Shown: piece after piece, positions 52,099 through 63,250 of the stretch
Layout: every line of letters begins with the position of its first letter
Numbering within the stretch: the first letter of the stretch is position 1
Origin: Gavia stellata
Lineage: Eukaryota > Chordata > Aves > Gaviiformes > Gaviidae
Direction of reading: 5' to 3'
NCBI RefSeq assembly: GCF_030936135.1
Contig: NC_082598.1
Span: forward strand, 16,248,687 to 16,312,686
Length of the DNA stretch: 64,000 nt
Position numbers and translations under genes: made by a program
Notes under the pieces: generated by a model
What the model was told of the DNA's origin: nothing
Database searches by the model: none
What the model saw: the letters and a program-made list of their open reading frames with translations, nothing else

Positions 52099-52957
52099 CT
52101 GCGGGCAGGGCGAGAGCACGGCGGTCAGGGCAGGCAGGCACCGGGACCCCCACATCCCCCGCGCCCCGCTCCTCGGAGGGCCCGCACCCGCGCAGGCGGC
52201 CGGGCGCGCTCCGTGCGGCCAGCCCGCAGCGACGGGGCGGGCGCGGGCCCCGCCGAGCCGCTGCCCACCCCGCCGCCGGGACAGTAGCCGCGGCTTCTCG
52301 CTCTCCTCTAAGGGCCGGGCGCCCGCCCGGGCTGCGGGCTCGGCCTGGCAAAGGGCTCACCCCGCTCCGGCCCCTCTCGCCCCGCGGGGCGAGTTTCGGG
52401 GGCTTTTTCCCCCGGCACACGCCGGGCCCGTTGCACAGCCCCGCGGGCCCGGCCGAAAGCCCCGATCGGCTCCCGCTCTCAGCCCCCCCGGGACCCTCCC
52501 GCCCTCCCCGCGCGGGTGCGGAGGGGCCGCCGGCGGGGCCGCCCCTACCTGAGACGGCGGCCGACATCTCGCTGTCACTGAGGCCGGCGGCGTCCCGCTC
52601 CGCCGCCTCCGGGGGCTGCGCTTCCTCCGCCGCTGCCGGCCGCACCCCGCCCGCGGCTTCGGCGGGGCGGGCGCTGCCACCGGCGCCCTCCTCCTCGGAG
52701 CGCCGCTCGCCCTCGGGGTCCTCGCTGAGCGCCGAGTCCGAGTCCCAGCCCGCCGGCGTCCGCGGGGCCGGGGCGCGGGCGGCGGCGGCGGCGGGCGAGG
52801 GGAGCGGCGGGCCCTCGGCGGCTCCGCACAGCCGCCAGCCGCCGGCCGCCCCCGGGGGCGGCGGCCGCCCCGCCGCGTGGCGGGCGCGCTCCTCCTTCTT
52901 GTTGAGGATGGCCTGGATGGAGAAAGGCGTCAGGGCGTTGCCGCCGCGGACGGCCAT
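51626..52957 (-). CDS. NKX3-2: NKX3-2 (BAPX1/bagpipe), NK-class homeodomain transcription factor
   Basis: Gene model: complement(join(51626-52098, 52549-52957)), 293 residues, somewhat shorter than the human protein (333 as I recall). NKX3-2 is a nuclear transcriptional repressor acting downstream of Hedgehog in sclerotome cartilage, the jaw joint and middle ear, and in gut/gizzard patterning. The start [10 protein letters not shown] has a strong context (G at -3 and +4). The EH1/tinman repression motif FSIQAIL is at residues 12-18. An acidic, low-complexity linker follows. The homeodomain (166-225) has WFQN at 213-216, with Asn51 and the NK-class Tyr54 (219). The NK3-specific tail, including [12 protein letters not shown] and a tyrosine-rich [12 protein letters not shown], is intact to the stop. 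It lies downstream of nothing else on this strand and stands alone in a CpG-rich domain. Confidence 0.97.
   Translation of the reverse strand: MAVRGGNALTPFSIQAILNKKEERARHAAGRPPPPGAAGGWRLCGAAEGPPLPSPAAAAARAPAPRTPAGWDSDSALSEDPEGERRSEEEGAGGSARPAEAAGGVRPAAAEEAQPPEAAERDAAGLSDSEMSAAVSGRGGPAGGPSAPARGGREGPGGAESGSRSGLSAGPAGLCNGPGVCRGKKPPKLAPRGERGRSGVSPLPGRARSPGGRPALRGEREAAATVPAAGWAAARRGPRPPRRCGLAARSAPGRLRGCGPSEERGAGDVGVPVPACPDRRALALPADRSPPEEDGAGKCGKLLPGEEEAAAPKPRKKRSRAAFSHAQVFELERRFNHQRYLSGPERADLAASLKLTETQVKIWFQNRRYKTKRRQMAADLLAAAPAAKKVAVKVLVRDDQRQYHPGEVLRPPSLLSLQPSYYYPYYCLPGWALSTCAAAAGTQ
52099..52548 (-). other. NKX3-2: NKX3-2 intron 1
   Basis: The single intron is 450 bp, with donor gtaggg after a consensus CAG and acceptor cccgcag. 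It is GC-rich, an exact multiple of three, and has no stop codon in the NKX3-2 frame, so the open frame runs straight from exon 1 to exon 2. The intronic translation is Arg/Gly/Pro-rich without similarity to NKX3-2, which supports it being an intron. Confidence 0.9.
52549..52957 (-). CDS. NKX3-2: NKX3-2 coding exon 1 (start codon)
   Basis: The exon is 409 bp: 136 codons plus one base. It contains the N-terminal [20 protein letters not shown], where the EH1 motif recruits Groucho/TLE corepressors. [10 protein letters not shown] motif (71-79) and the SDSEMSA motif near its end are both family-conserved acidic segments. The rest is an Ala/Pro/Gly/Glu-rich linker that varies between species. Confidence 0.96.
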
Positions 52958-53296
52958 GGCCCGGCGGCGGGCGGCCCCGCGGGCGAGCAGCGGACCGCGC
53001 CGCGCCTTCAGCTGGGCGACCGCATCGCCGGCCACGGCCGCGCCGGTGCCGGGCCCTTCTCTGCCGCCGGGAGGGCGGGCGCCAGCGGGGGCAGCCTCTC
53101 TGCGCCGCTGCCGGCCCGCCCGCCCATAGGGCCGGGGCCGCCGCGCCGCGCTCCGCCGGGCGCCGCCGCGGGTCCCTGGCGGCGCGGGCGCTGCCTCCGC
53201 CCCGCTCTGTCCCGCCCCGCGCCCGCCCTCCGCTTTTTCTCCCGGCGGCGCTGTCATCCCTCACCGCCGCTGACAGCGCCGGCCCCGCGCCTTCCC

Positions 53297-53332
53297 ATTG
53301 GGCAGCGCCCGCGCAGCCCGCCCGGCGATTGG
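53297..53332 (-). promoter_or_regulatory. NKX3-2: Paired CCAAT boxes in NKX3-2 promoter
   Basis: Two CCAAT pentamers on the minus strand (ATTGG at 53297-53301 and 53328-53332 on the plus strand) lie 31 bp apart, about 340-375 bp upstream of the start codon in a GC-rich TATA-less region. This spacing and orientation resemble NF-Y pairs close to a transcription start. The start itself is probably near 53200-53270. Confidence 0.55.
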
Positions 53333-56300
53333 CTCCCCGCCGCGGGACGATGCGGCTCCGCGGGGCGCGCGGCGGGGCGCGCGGCGCCTTAACCCCTTGC
53401 GGCCCGCGGGGCTTCCCCCCCTCACCACACCCCGCTCCCCGGCCCCGCCGGCCGCCCCTGGTGCCCCGCTGCCGGCCGGTGCCGCCCGTGGCGGAGGCGA
53501 CCCTCGGAGGGAGGGTCCCTCTCCTCGGCGGAGAGCGGCGGCTTCCACCCGGAGAGGGAGGGATGGCAGTTTCAGGGTGTTGCCCCTCTCGCCCGCGCCT
53601 CGGCTGCGCCGGGCAATGAGCGCTGCAGCGCGGCGGCGGGGAAGGGTCCGGTCACGGCGGGAACGTCGCGGGGGAACGGGAACAACGCCACAGGCCGGCA
53701 AGCATTTGCTGCGTGCTGCTCGGGGAAGAGCCTCGGGAGATCGCTTATTTCAGGGTCTGTCGGGGACCGCGGCGCCGCGCCGGGATCGGGGCCGTCTGCG
53801 CGGCGGGGAGAGCGCCCAAACCCCCGCTGTGGGTGGAAATGCAAAATCGCCTCGACCGCTGTTCGAAAGTGGGCTTCTCACCCGTTCATTCTTTCAAAAG
53901 CGTGCTCGGGTTTATATTAGGGTCGGTCTTCGGCCCGTGGGGCTTGTAAAGACCGTTTTAGGAGGGCAACTTCTCGCAGGTTAAAGACTGTTTTCCCTGA
54001 AACGATGCTTTCCCTGAAAGAAAATGGCCCTAAACAAGAAGCTTTTGGAAACTATTGCTCGCACGTGAATTGTGTAAATGCGACTCGTTGCCAAAACAAC
54101 ACTCTGCCCCCAAGCATCATGCTCGTCTTTATTTCAGACATCACTGGCATTCTCAGAGCTAACAGAAATATCCCGGCGAGGGCATCAAGCAGGTACACGA
54201 GAAATGAAATGCCAGCGCTTCCCGGCCGTGATTTTTTGGTGCTGGGGAGACGCGGCGGTGTAACGAGGTAGAGCGTGTCAAAATGATACCCCCAAACTCG
54301 GCTTTGCTTGGTGAGCCCAAGCCGTAGGGTGTTAACCTCCTTCTTCACGGGCTTGCGTCCACCTCCGACATTTCCTTACTTGATCCCGCAGAGACGAGCG
54401 CCTGTTTGCAGTAGACCACGCAGCCACCGAAATTAATTATCAACGACTCTGGCACGAATTAGATGTTTTCCATCATCATTCTCACCCGGAAAATAAATGA
54501 ATAAAATAAGTAATGCCGCTTTCATACGCAGCATGAAGCCGGAGAGCACCTTCGCGGGACCGAACGAGAACAGGCTTTATCCTTCTGAACAAGTTCAGCC
54601 CGTTTTAATAACCTTGCTTCGACTCACTCATTTTCCCTTTTTCCCACCCAGGTATTTCCCGGGAAAGCCATCGCTTCTGCCACCCAAGACTTCGGTGCCG
54701 CGAGACACTCAGGAAATATCCAAAAGGGATTTTTTTAAGAGCTGGAGGGAAATCAGAGGCATCTGGGGAAGCTGCGAGAAATCCACTTACGAGGACGTAC
54801 GTAGGAGATGTAGGAAGGGCGCCCTGTGCGAGCATTTTAAGGGGTGCTAAACAGCCGAGAGATGAAATTTGGGGTGTCAGAGGAGATGCGTGGATGGAGA
54901 CGTGGGGAGAGAGGCAGGGCTCCGCGCTTCTAAGGGGAAAGGCTGGAGGTGCGCGTCGCGGGAGCCGTGTTTTGGGCTGACGGCCGGAGAAGGGCTCTGG
55001 GCACGGCGGAGACGGGGAGCTCCGGGCAGGGCTGGCCGGGGCAGCTTTCTGGGGTGCACTTCTTTCATCGGGCTCTGCTCAGGTGCGGCAGACCGCCGAG
55101 CAGGAGGCAGAGCAGGCGGCTGCTTTGGGGCTGGGGAAGCGGCGGGGAGGAGGAAGAGGCGCTCTCCCCCGGGCAGCCTCCCTCCGAGCCCCGGCACAGG
55201 CGGTTTCCAGCCCGCGAAGTCCCTGATTTACAAGGTTTCACGTCCAAGCTCTTGGAAATACCTGCGGTTAGTTTACAATGGCTGTAATTCTTTGCTAATT
55301 TACCCAGCTCCCTCCCTGCCGCCTCCTTTTCTTTTTTTCTTTCGTCTTTTTTTTTTTTTGTTCTCTCCCCCTCTCCCGCCTCCCGGGGCGATCTCCGCGC
55401 CCCCTTCCCGACCAGAAAACTACTGTTTGGGGGAGGAAATGCCTGGGGAGGAGAGCGAGCAGCGGCGGGGGTAAGGCGCAGGGGAGCGGCGGAGGGAGGC
55501 CGGGCAGGGCCGGCGGTCCCGGGGCTGCGGCGGCCGGGGGCCAGCTGGGTGGTCCCGCCGCGCCCGCCCTCCAGCCCCGCCGGGGGCGACGGGTAGCGGG
55601 CGGGAGGGAAGAGGGAGGGATGGGGGGGAGAGCGGCGGCCCGGCATTGCTCCGCACTGACCGCCCGGGTGGAGAGCTCGCAGCCGGCTCCCGGGAGCCGT
55701 CAGCCGGGGCAGCACCGGAGGGCAAAGGCTCCCCGGCCACGGCGTGCGGCGGGCACAAGGGCCCCTCCGAGCGTGTGTCGGAGAAACTGGGCGCAAACCT
55801 TCCCCGCAGGAGGAGGCTCGGAGGGGACGGGAGGAGGCAGCGGAGCGGGCAGGGCAGCGCCTGAAACGGGGATGTCGGCAGGGTCACGATTTCCACCTTG
55901 CCCCCACCCCCGAGAAAGGCTCCGCACCCCCCATTCCGCGCGGTTTGGAACCAGCCAAAACCCATACATTGTGTCGGATCCGCCGTTTTACAGACGTGTA
56001 TCACACTGCAGCGGGGAAACCCCAAACCCCGCCGGGCCCCATGACGGCCCCTCCCTTGCGCCCACCGCAGACCCCCCGGCTCTTCATCCGAGACCCGGCC
56101 GGGGAGCCCGGCTCGCCGCCTCTCGCCCTCCCGTTTCCGACCGGCCCCGCGGCGGAGCCGGCCCGGCGCTGCCGGCAGACGGGCTGCCCCACCTAGAGGC
56201 GTCCCCGCCGCACTGCCCGGCCTCGGCCGCCCCTCGGGGCTGGGGGGTTCGGCCGCGCTTCCCAGCCCTGGGCGCCCAGCCGGTCCGTGGTGGCGTCGGG

Positions 56301-56500
56301 GGCCGGGGTGGGCCAGGGCAGGAGCGGGCAAGGCCACCCCATGTGGGGACACCGGTGCAAAGGCAGAGCCCCAGTGCCCCGTCCCGGTATCCAGTGACAA
56401 ACCGCGGCGCGGGCAGGGAAAGCGGGAGCGGAGCCCGCCTGGCTGCAGCGTGAGGTGGCTTCTTGCAGTCACCTGAGCCGGTTTTCTTTCCAGGTGCGAG
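53333..56500. promoter_or_regulatory. NKX3-2 upstream flank (promoter-distal CpG-rich DNA)
   Basis: GC-rich sequence upstream of NKX3-2 with AT-richer patches at about 54.0-54.55 kb and 55.21-55.31 kb that carry ATTA/TAAT cores and could be proximal enhancers. No protein-coding gene is supported. Long ORFs such as 55420-56571 (minus) are proline/arginine/glycine-rich composition artefacts. Confidence 0.45.
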
Positions 56501-59500
56501 GAAAGTCGCTCACAGAAGCGCTGCGTGTAGCGCATGGGGCGATGGAACAGGGAAGGATGCGTCCTGCTCATGGGCGGCTTATGAAAGCATCAGATAAACA
56601 CGTGAAAGGCAGCGCGCACACACACGAAGGTGGCTGCAAAACCTTAAAAAAGCCTTTGTAAAGAGCAGACACATTTTATACAATGTATAATGTTGTATAA
56701 AAAGATCCAGCTGGTCCCCTGGGTGGGAGTAGCTTGCACTGGGAAAAGGAAATGTTATAACCTTTCCTTCAGGGTAGGATTTGCCCAGTATGGGAAATTA
56801 ATTAATGATGCAGCCTCCAAGCGCCAGCTCTCAGGCAGAGCCAGACTAGCTCAGTCCCGCTGCTGTCCCGACTATCTGCCCCCTGAGCCCTTCTCAGCCC
56901 TGAGGCAGGTCAAAGAGTTTCACGGCCCAGGGCTACCCCGCACTGTAGCCCTCTTGGCAGCACTTCCCAAAGCCTGCACGGTGGTAGGTAATACCTTTGC
57001 CATACCTAATTAGAGGTGATATTTTTTTTCCTAGACGGGAGCTGTCTCCCCAGACTTGTTCCTAGTTTGCCTCCCGCTACACACAGAGTGATGCAAATCC
57101 TTGCAGAGTCTCCTGCTGGGTCTTCCAGGAGCTTAGGTGGAAGATGGCAATGGTACAAACAGTGCTTCCTCCTACAAGGAATTTTAATCCTCTGTGACGC
57201 GGTTGGTGATGGGGAAGATTTGGTTCATGGTTTTTACCTCGGCTGAGCTCCTCCCTGGCTGTGCAGCAAAGGCACATAAATGTGTCCTGGCCAACTTGCT
57301 GGTTTTGCAGGAAAATCTCAGGTCATCTGCTTTTGAACAGGTTTTGACTCTATTTCTTAAATTATAACAATTTATTTCCAAGCAAATGTAACCATAGCTA
57401 CATGGTAGGTGACAGTTGTGCATCTCTCAAACAAGTTCCTAGCAGGATTTCTCCATTCATTTTGTGAAGGACCTCACGTAAGTAGCTGCTGCAACTATCA
57501 GCCTTCAAATTGCTTTTTGTAGTTGACGTCAGGATCCTGTGTTGCCGAGGTGTCAGCTGTAAGATGCTTCCAGACTTCAGTGAGAGAAGGATATATTGCC
57601 TACAATTAAGAGAAAAATCTGAATTATTTTTAGAATCCAACTGAATATTGAACTTGGAGAATGTGCAAATACAATGCTGACAATGAGAACTTTAACCTTA
57701 CTCACTTGAAAACCTCTTAGCAAATTAGCCCAGTAGGTTTTAATAGCTGGCTTGCAATCCCCTTCTCTGCTCATATTCCTTATATGGGGAAAAGCCCATG
57801 TCCTTTAAGGCTGGGAGGCTCAAACACAAACACTCCTGTAGGAGTTTACAACCAAACTGAAAGGAACGCTTGAATCTTGCTGGTTGCATATATACGGTGA
57901 CATGATTTGGCCCGGTTTTATTGCTCAGAGCTGCTGTTTCTGAGAACGCTGACCCAAACCTCCCTCTTCTTGCTTCATCTTTACTATAAAAAGTGAAGGT
58001 TTGGCATGCAGAGTACCAAGCACGAAAACAAAACTACCATCATTTCATTTCACTGCATGGCAGTCTTTCTCCTGAATTATTCCTCCTTGCAAGACCCTGA
58101 AAAGGAAAAGACATACGGACTATCTAATCATCACACTCCCAAGGAAGAGTGAGGATATATGGTTGTTTCCTCTGCTTAGTGCTAGGAGGCCACTGGCTGT
58201 GTACGCACCGAGAGCCCTGTCCTGCAACTCTGCTCAGGCGAGACCGTCTTTTGAAATAAATCTTCTTCTTGACTCTTTCCTTATTTTTATGCTAGGCTTT
58301 CTACTACCCCAGTAAATGGCTATATATTCCTCATCTTCTGATGTATTTATCTGTAGGATAGAAACACAACCTGGACAAGATTAACTTGATTTACTAATAA
58401 AAAGCAAACCAGCGTATCCAAATGGCTGGATGAATCTCATAGTCATTAATTAAAGCTTTTGAGTTTTTCTGTGAAATAAATATTGTGATATTTAGCCCCT
58501 ATATTTAGCTTTTTGTCTGTTTCAAGCAATTTTAAAAGGGGGGGGGGGGGGCTAGTCTATTTATTTGCACTCTCTGATAGAAGAATTGAAGTAGAAACAG
58601 ATTGAATGACTTATGCCAAAGTCATACATATGTGAGTTATCCATACAGTATCTGGTCTATCTACTTGTTCTGAATTTTTCCTTCTTATTTACTATAATAT
58701 TTTAATGAATATTCACCATATTACAGTAGATGCGTTTGCTGTGTGCAGGTCTCTAGGCTTTTAAGAACACTCATAGCACAGATTAATGATTTGATGTTTA
58801 TTTGGTACACCACCATATGAAGTCCAGGTTTCCTTTACCATTGCTCCTCAATCTATAAATAAGTAATAACCCTTCCTGCTTTTTGTTTGAAATAGTTGAG
58901 CTCACTTTTCATGTATGATGGACTAACTTGGTAATTGAATCAATGGCTACACTGGGGTAAGATTTAAATATTGTTATTGCTTCTGATGCTTAGGTAAATC
59001 AAGTAAGCCTTCTGGCCTCTCAGGATACCGGAACTGTTTACATTTATAAACTGATTTCACATCTTTGTCTAAGAGTCACATCTTTATTGATAGCAAGTCA
59101 ACAGTCATTTTATATTAATTTTTCTATCTCTTTATTATTCATATCAGGAGTAGACACCCATCAAAGGCAATACCTGGGAGTGTTTGGGACTTATCCATTA
59201 TAAATTTGCACAGATCAACAATTACTCAAAAATTTCAGAATTTGAGATCAAGGACTGATTTTTTTCACATCCTCCTCACACTGAATAGGAAGCCTAAACT
59301 GTGGAGGTCAGACGTGGCATTTCTGTGCATTTCTTGGGCAGCCTCTAGCATCCAGTGCCGGCTGCAGGGGTCCCTGCTCAGAGAAGCACATCCGACTCAG
59401 GAGCTCCAATACTGGACTCAGGTACCTCAAACATGATGTGTTGCAGAGATGAGAGTCGTGGTACGTCTGTCTGGTTCTGGATCCAGGCCTATGCGATTAA

Positions 59501-62500
59501 CTTCACATGTCTGAAGAGAAATCAGAGGTGTGAGTTCACCGGGTAATTGCACAGGGTGGTTGGTCTGGTCCCCGGGAGCGTACCCATCGCTCCGCTGAGC
59601 AGAGAGGGATGCCAGGCAAGTTAGACCGAGCAACTCGCTCCATGGTAGCTCTGTTCTCTGAAGGGACCCCAGCCTCTCTGGGAGCTTTTTGACACCTTTG
59701 GTGGAAAACAAACAAGGTCCCCAGCTCTACGTGCTGCGTGACAGGGGAGTCCATGCCTGCAGCTGCCTTACACGGCCATGGTGTTGGCCTTGCCGCAGTC
59801 CACGCCCGATAACCCACAGTGGAGCAGCCAAGCCAAGCGGTTTGAACACAGAGACCAGTGTTGGGTTTAAGAAGCTAGGGCAATTAGCAGGTTCACTGTG
59901 TGAGTTGTTTCCACTGGCAATGATTTTGTATGTACAGCGACTGTACATTTCGCCTGAACACAGGTTTTATATTAAATCACTAATTCTTTTGGCTTGCTCA
60001 GTGAGAATACGAATACATGAACTCTCAAATAAATTAATGACTCTGTTTTGTTCAGTTCACATGTAAATTTAATTGGCTGCATGAACATTAGCAAACATGG
60101 CACAAGTTGTCTGCAGGCAATACAGATATTGTTCATATTTTCTGTGGCTATCTCAGAGAACAGAGACTTTGAACATGTCAATTATGGATGACTGCAAATA
60201 CGCACCCTGTCTTGTCCTTATGACACTCATTCTCTCCTCTCAGAATTCCCGTCTTCATTAGCGTTGCCTTCGCCTAAATTTAGAGATTCTGAGCTATAGG
60301 TTGTCTCCTCCCGAGCATTTTTATTTAACCCACACACAGCCTGAGTGGGTTCTCAGGGTATTCCTGTCATAGAATAGCTATTTCCACAATTTATTAGCCA
60401 GACACATTTTGGGATTTACCTAACAGAAGAAAAAAATATTAAGACAGATGACAAAGAATAAAAATGTGTAATATGACAAAAGCAGTTTGCACCCTACTCA
60501 TTACGTGAACAAGAGTAAAAGGGATGGTTGAAGAAGTCTCCGGTACTAAAGGACTCCTGTGACTTAGTGGAAAACTCTTGTGATGTGACATGTGGGTAGA
60601 CAAAATGTCAGTTATGAATCCCTTGCAAAACCAAGAAAGTCCTTTTATTTCTCCAGGAGGTTTTTCACAGCAAAAGGATGCAGAAATCTGCCTGTGAGTG
60701 AAAAAGGGAAGGCAAAGGAGTGCTGGCTGGAAGGACGTTTTCGTAATACTTTCAAGATGGCAAGTTGTGATTTCCTGCACTATGGATGAGATTATTGTTG
60801 GCAGGAGGAATGAGAGCTTTCTGCTTTCCCTGCTTGGGAAAGAGGGTAGTGTATGGTGTGGCCTTCTGGTGCTTTTTAGTATTGTCCGTATTTTATGTGA
60901 GCTGATGAAAAACCCCATCCTTTTCTCTATACACTCAGCATTCCAATGCCATATAGGACCACTGTAGACTGCTGCCTGTAGGAAGAACTAAAACCCGGTC
61001 TTCAGCCAAAAATGGTGCTATCAACTGTCCTTCCATATCTCTGGAGGACTTCTGATGTGGCTGTATTTTTTTCACATAGTATACACTGTGCAACACCTCT
61101 GTGTCGAAGGGACTCCTTTTGAGATAAATTGTGCAGGAGAATGTGCTATTTTGCATTAGATATGCTCCCTCATCAAGAAATACAGCTCTTAACAAAGCAA
61201 AGCGTTATGCTTCATAGCTCCAAAAAGATGTCTGCAGTATAGTCTTCCGCAAAACATGCAACAAAGTCCTTGTAGTCTAATCAACTTGTACTGACACGAT
61301 GATTGTCTGCTTGACTGACCATCCCAACCAGGAATGGTATATATGCACATTGGTCAGTTGTGCTCCTGTTGATATTCCTATCTCTGACTTTGCCCATAGT
61401 TATCATGGAGGGGACAAAAATCATCCAAAGGCAAAGGACCTTCACGTACAATAATACTTCATTCACAGGATTTAATTCAGCTATTTTAGTGGCTCCTTGA
61501 GAGTTAACTGTAGGAAAACTCTGCAGCCATAAGGTGTGTTGACCCTGAAGCCCTGAGAACTTCTGGCAGACTCTGGAAGAGCAGCAGCACCCTTGGAGAG
61601 AAGAGCTGATATCTCTGCAGTCTATGGGGGCTATGGCAATGCCTGGCATGGAAGAACTTCCACCTTCCAACCACAAACGCTTTACTTCTTGGTTTGCATT
61701 TGGCCAGGCATGCTGTTACAGCTCCTAGAGCTACTTTCTAGCACATGGTGACTTGAGAGAAGCAGGCCTGGGCAGGTCATGTAACTGCTTTGGTATAAGG
61801 TAGCAGCTGCTTTTATGGAGGGCATATTAAATGTCGGAACACCTGGATAATGAGATAGTGAGATTCTTTCAGTGAGGAGAAGACAAGACTACCACCTGTG
61901 TAGCTGAAAAGTAGCCTGTCATCCACAAATCAATGTCATGACAGGAGTCTGTGCATTGCTTCGTTTCAATACCCTTTGGGCATGGTATATGGTAGTGGTA
62001 TTTCTCATGAACATCTCAGTGCCATACTCTTGCATTCAATAAACTTCTTTTCAAAAAGTGTTGATTCTGAGCCTCATGAAAAGACCGGCTTATGAAAATA
62101 TTGGGACATTATTGGCTGTAGCTAGCTTTGATATACGTCCCTTATCATGCGCCCTAGCATCTGGGCCCCAGCTGAGATCTAGAAATCCCCTGTGCATTTT
62201 CTCTAAGATGCAGAGAGTGTTTGATGATTTTCTTCAAGAATGGGCTTTATTTTCGCACCTGCTGGCTCAGCTGGTGTTGGATGTTGACTCTGTCCCAGTT
62301 TTTGCTTGCTGGGTCCTGTGAGGCTGAAAGGTAATTCCAGTCACATCAGAGTTAACTGCAAAAAATGAGGAATAAGGATGGCTAATGAAAAGGGGATTAT
62401 AATTGCTCTAATTGATATTTTCATAACTTCTTTTATCATCTTTAGTCTCAGTGGCTAGTAAGAGTATATGTAAAGGCCCCTTAACCTGTGCCTAACCTGT

Positions 62501-63250
62501 TTGGATGTCAGTATGTCCATGTACTTTTGCCATCCACAAAAGTTCTTGGTCATGGCAAGAAGATCGAGAGGAAGGAAAAATGGAGCTGAAGGAAAGACTT
62601 TTGAAGAAATAAAAGGAGGACACGGGCAGAGGGAGAGGTCAGGGCCTACCTGATCCAAGAGTATGCCACAAACTGATGAGGGAAAGGAAAAGTAAAGGGG
62701 GAGAGGAAAGGAAGGGAGAACCGAGAGCTGAGAGGGACCCTGTGAGGGAACTGGAGAGCACAGGATGGGAACAAATGGACGCTGAGCAGTGAAAGACAGG
62801 TCAGATGAGAAGTGAAGATGGAGGGAATTAGATCGGCAAAGTGCTAGGAACAGGGGGCTGGAAAATGGGAGAAATGGGAAGGTCTGGGCAAGGTACCTGT
62901 GACTGGAATGGATAGCTTCTAATAAACCTCCAGATCTTGCTCCTCAAGAAGTTTGATGTGCCTATAAACATAGACCCATGTTATATGGAATTTAATATGC
63001 ACATATTGTATCTATAAACATAACACTAGATGGATTTAGACATAAGCATGCTATGCTACACAGAATATTCATGAATATAGAGTTGGAAAGACGTATTCCT
63101 GCCGAAACTGGTGGCATGCTGCTTGTGCTGATCTGTGCAGCGCAGCGACTCAGGAGGAGCTGGTGGAAGGGCAGGTCAGGGTGTCCAGGCAGCGGTGGCC
63201 CCAGGACCGTCGCATGCCAGCCTCTCCTTGCGCCTCTGTCGTGCCCTTAT
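56501..63250. other. Intergenic region right of NKX3-2
   Basis: AT-richer DNA without a recognisable gene, RNA or clear transposon. It includes a 14-G run at 58538-58551, a moderately GC-rich patch at about 59330-59900 that I cannot classify, and a purine-rich stretch at about 62560-62895. By synteny the next gene should be BOD1L1, but none of its sequence is recognised before the right edge. Confidence 0.6.
58538..58551 (+). repeat. Poly-G tract (14 G)
   Basis: An uninterrupted run of 14 G residues directly after AAAA. Confidence 0.9.

Larger units (their letters stand above)
41150..56500. other. GC- and CpG-rich domain around NKX3-2
   Basis: About 15 kb of mostly GC-rich, CpG-dense DNA surrounds NKX3-2, bounded by AT-rich DNA on both sides. 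This is the usual look of a developmental-regulator locus kept free of DNA methylation. It contains dozens of long overlapping ORFs on all frames, caused by scarcity of stop codons. Only NKX3-2 shows protein conservation. AT-rich blocks inside it (43.09-43.31, 43.93-44.14, 44.27-44.64, 45.48-45.72, 47.93-48.32, 50.46-51.45, 54.0-54.55 and 55.21-55.31 kb) are candidate regulatory elements or UTR. Confidence 0.7.

Noticed and set aside
51371..53129. Long plus-strand ORFs (393 and 412 residues) across NKX3-2
   Set aside because: They are antisense shadows of the NKX3-2 exons and intron. The conserved homeodomain protein is on the minus strand.
55420..56571. 383-residue minus-strand ORF upstream of NKX3-2
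   Set aside because: It is composition-driven, with no recognisable domain or splice-supported homology.
56696..56704. TATAAAAAG on the plus strand as a promoter
   Set aside because: It is an isolated TATA-like string with no first exon, conserved ORF or other promoter feature downstream.
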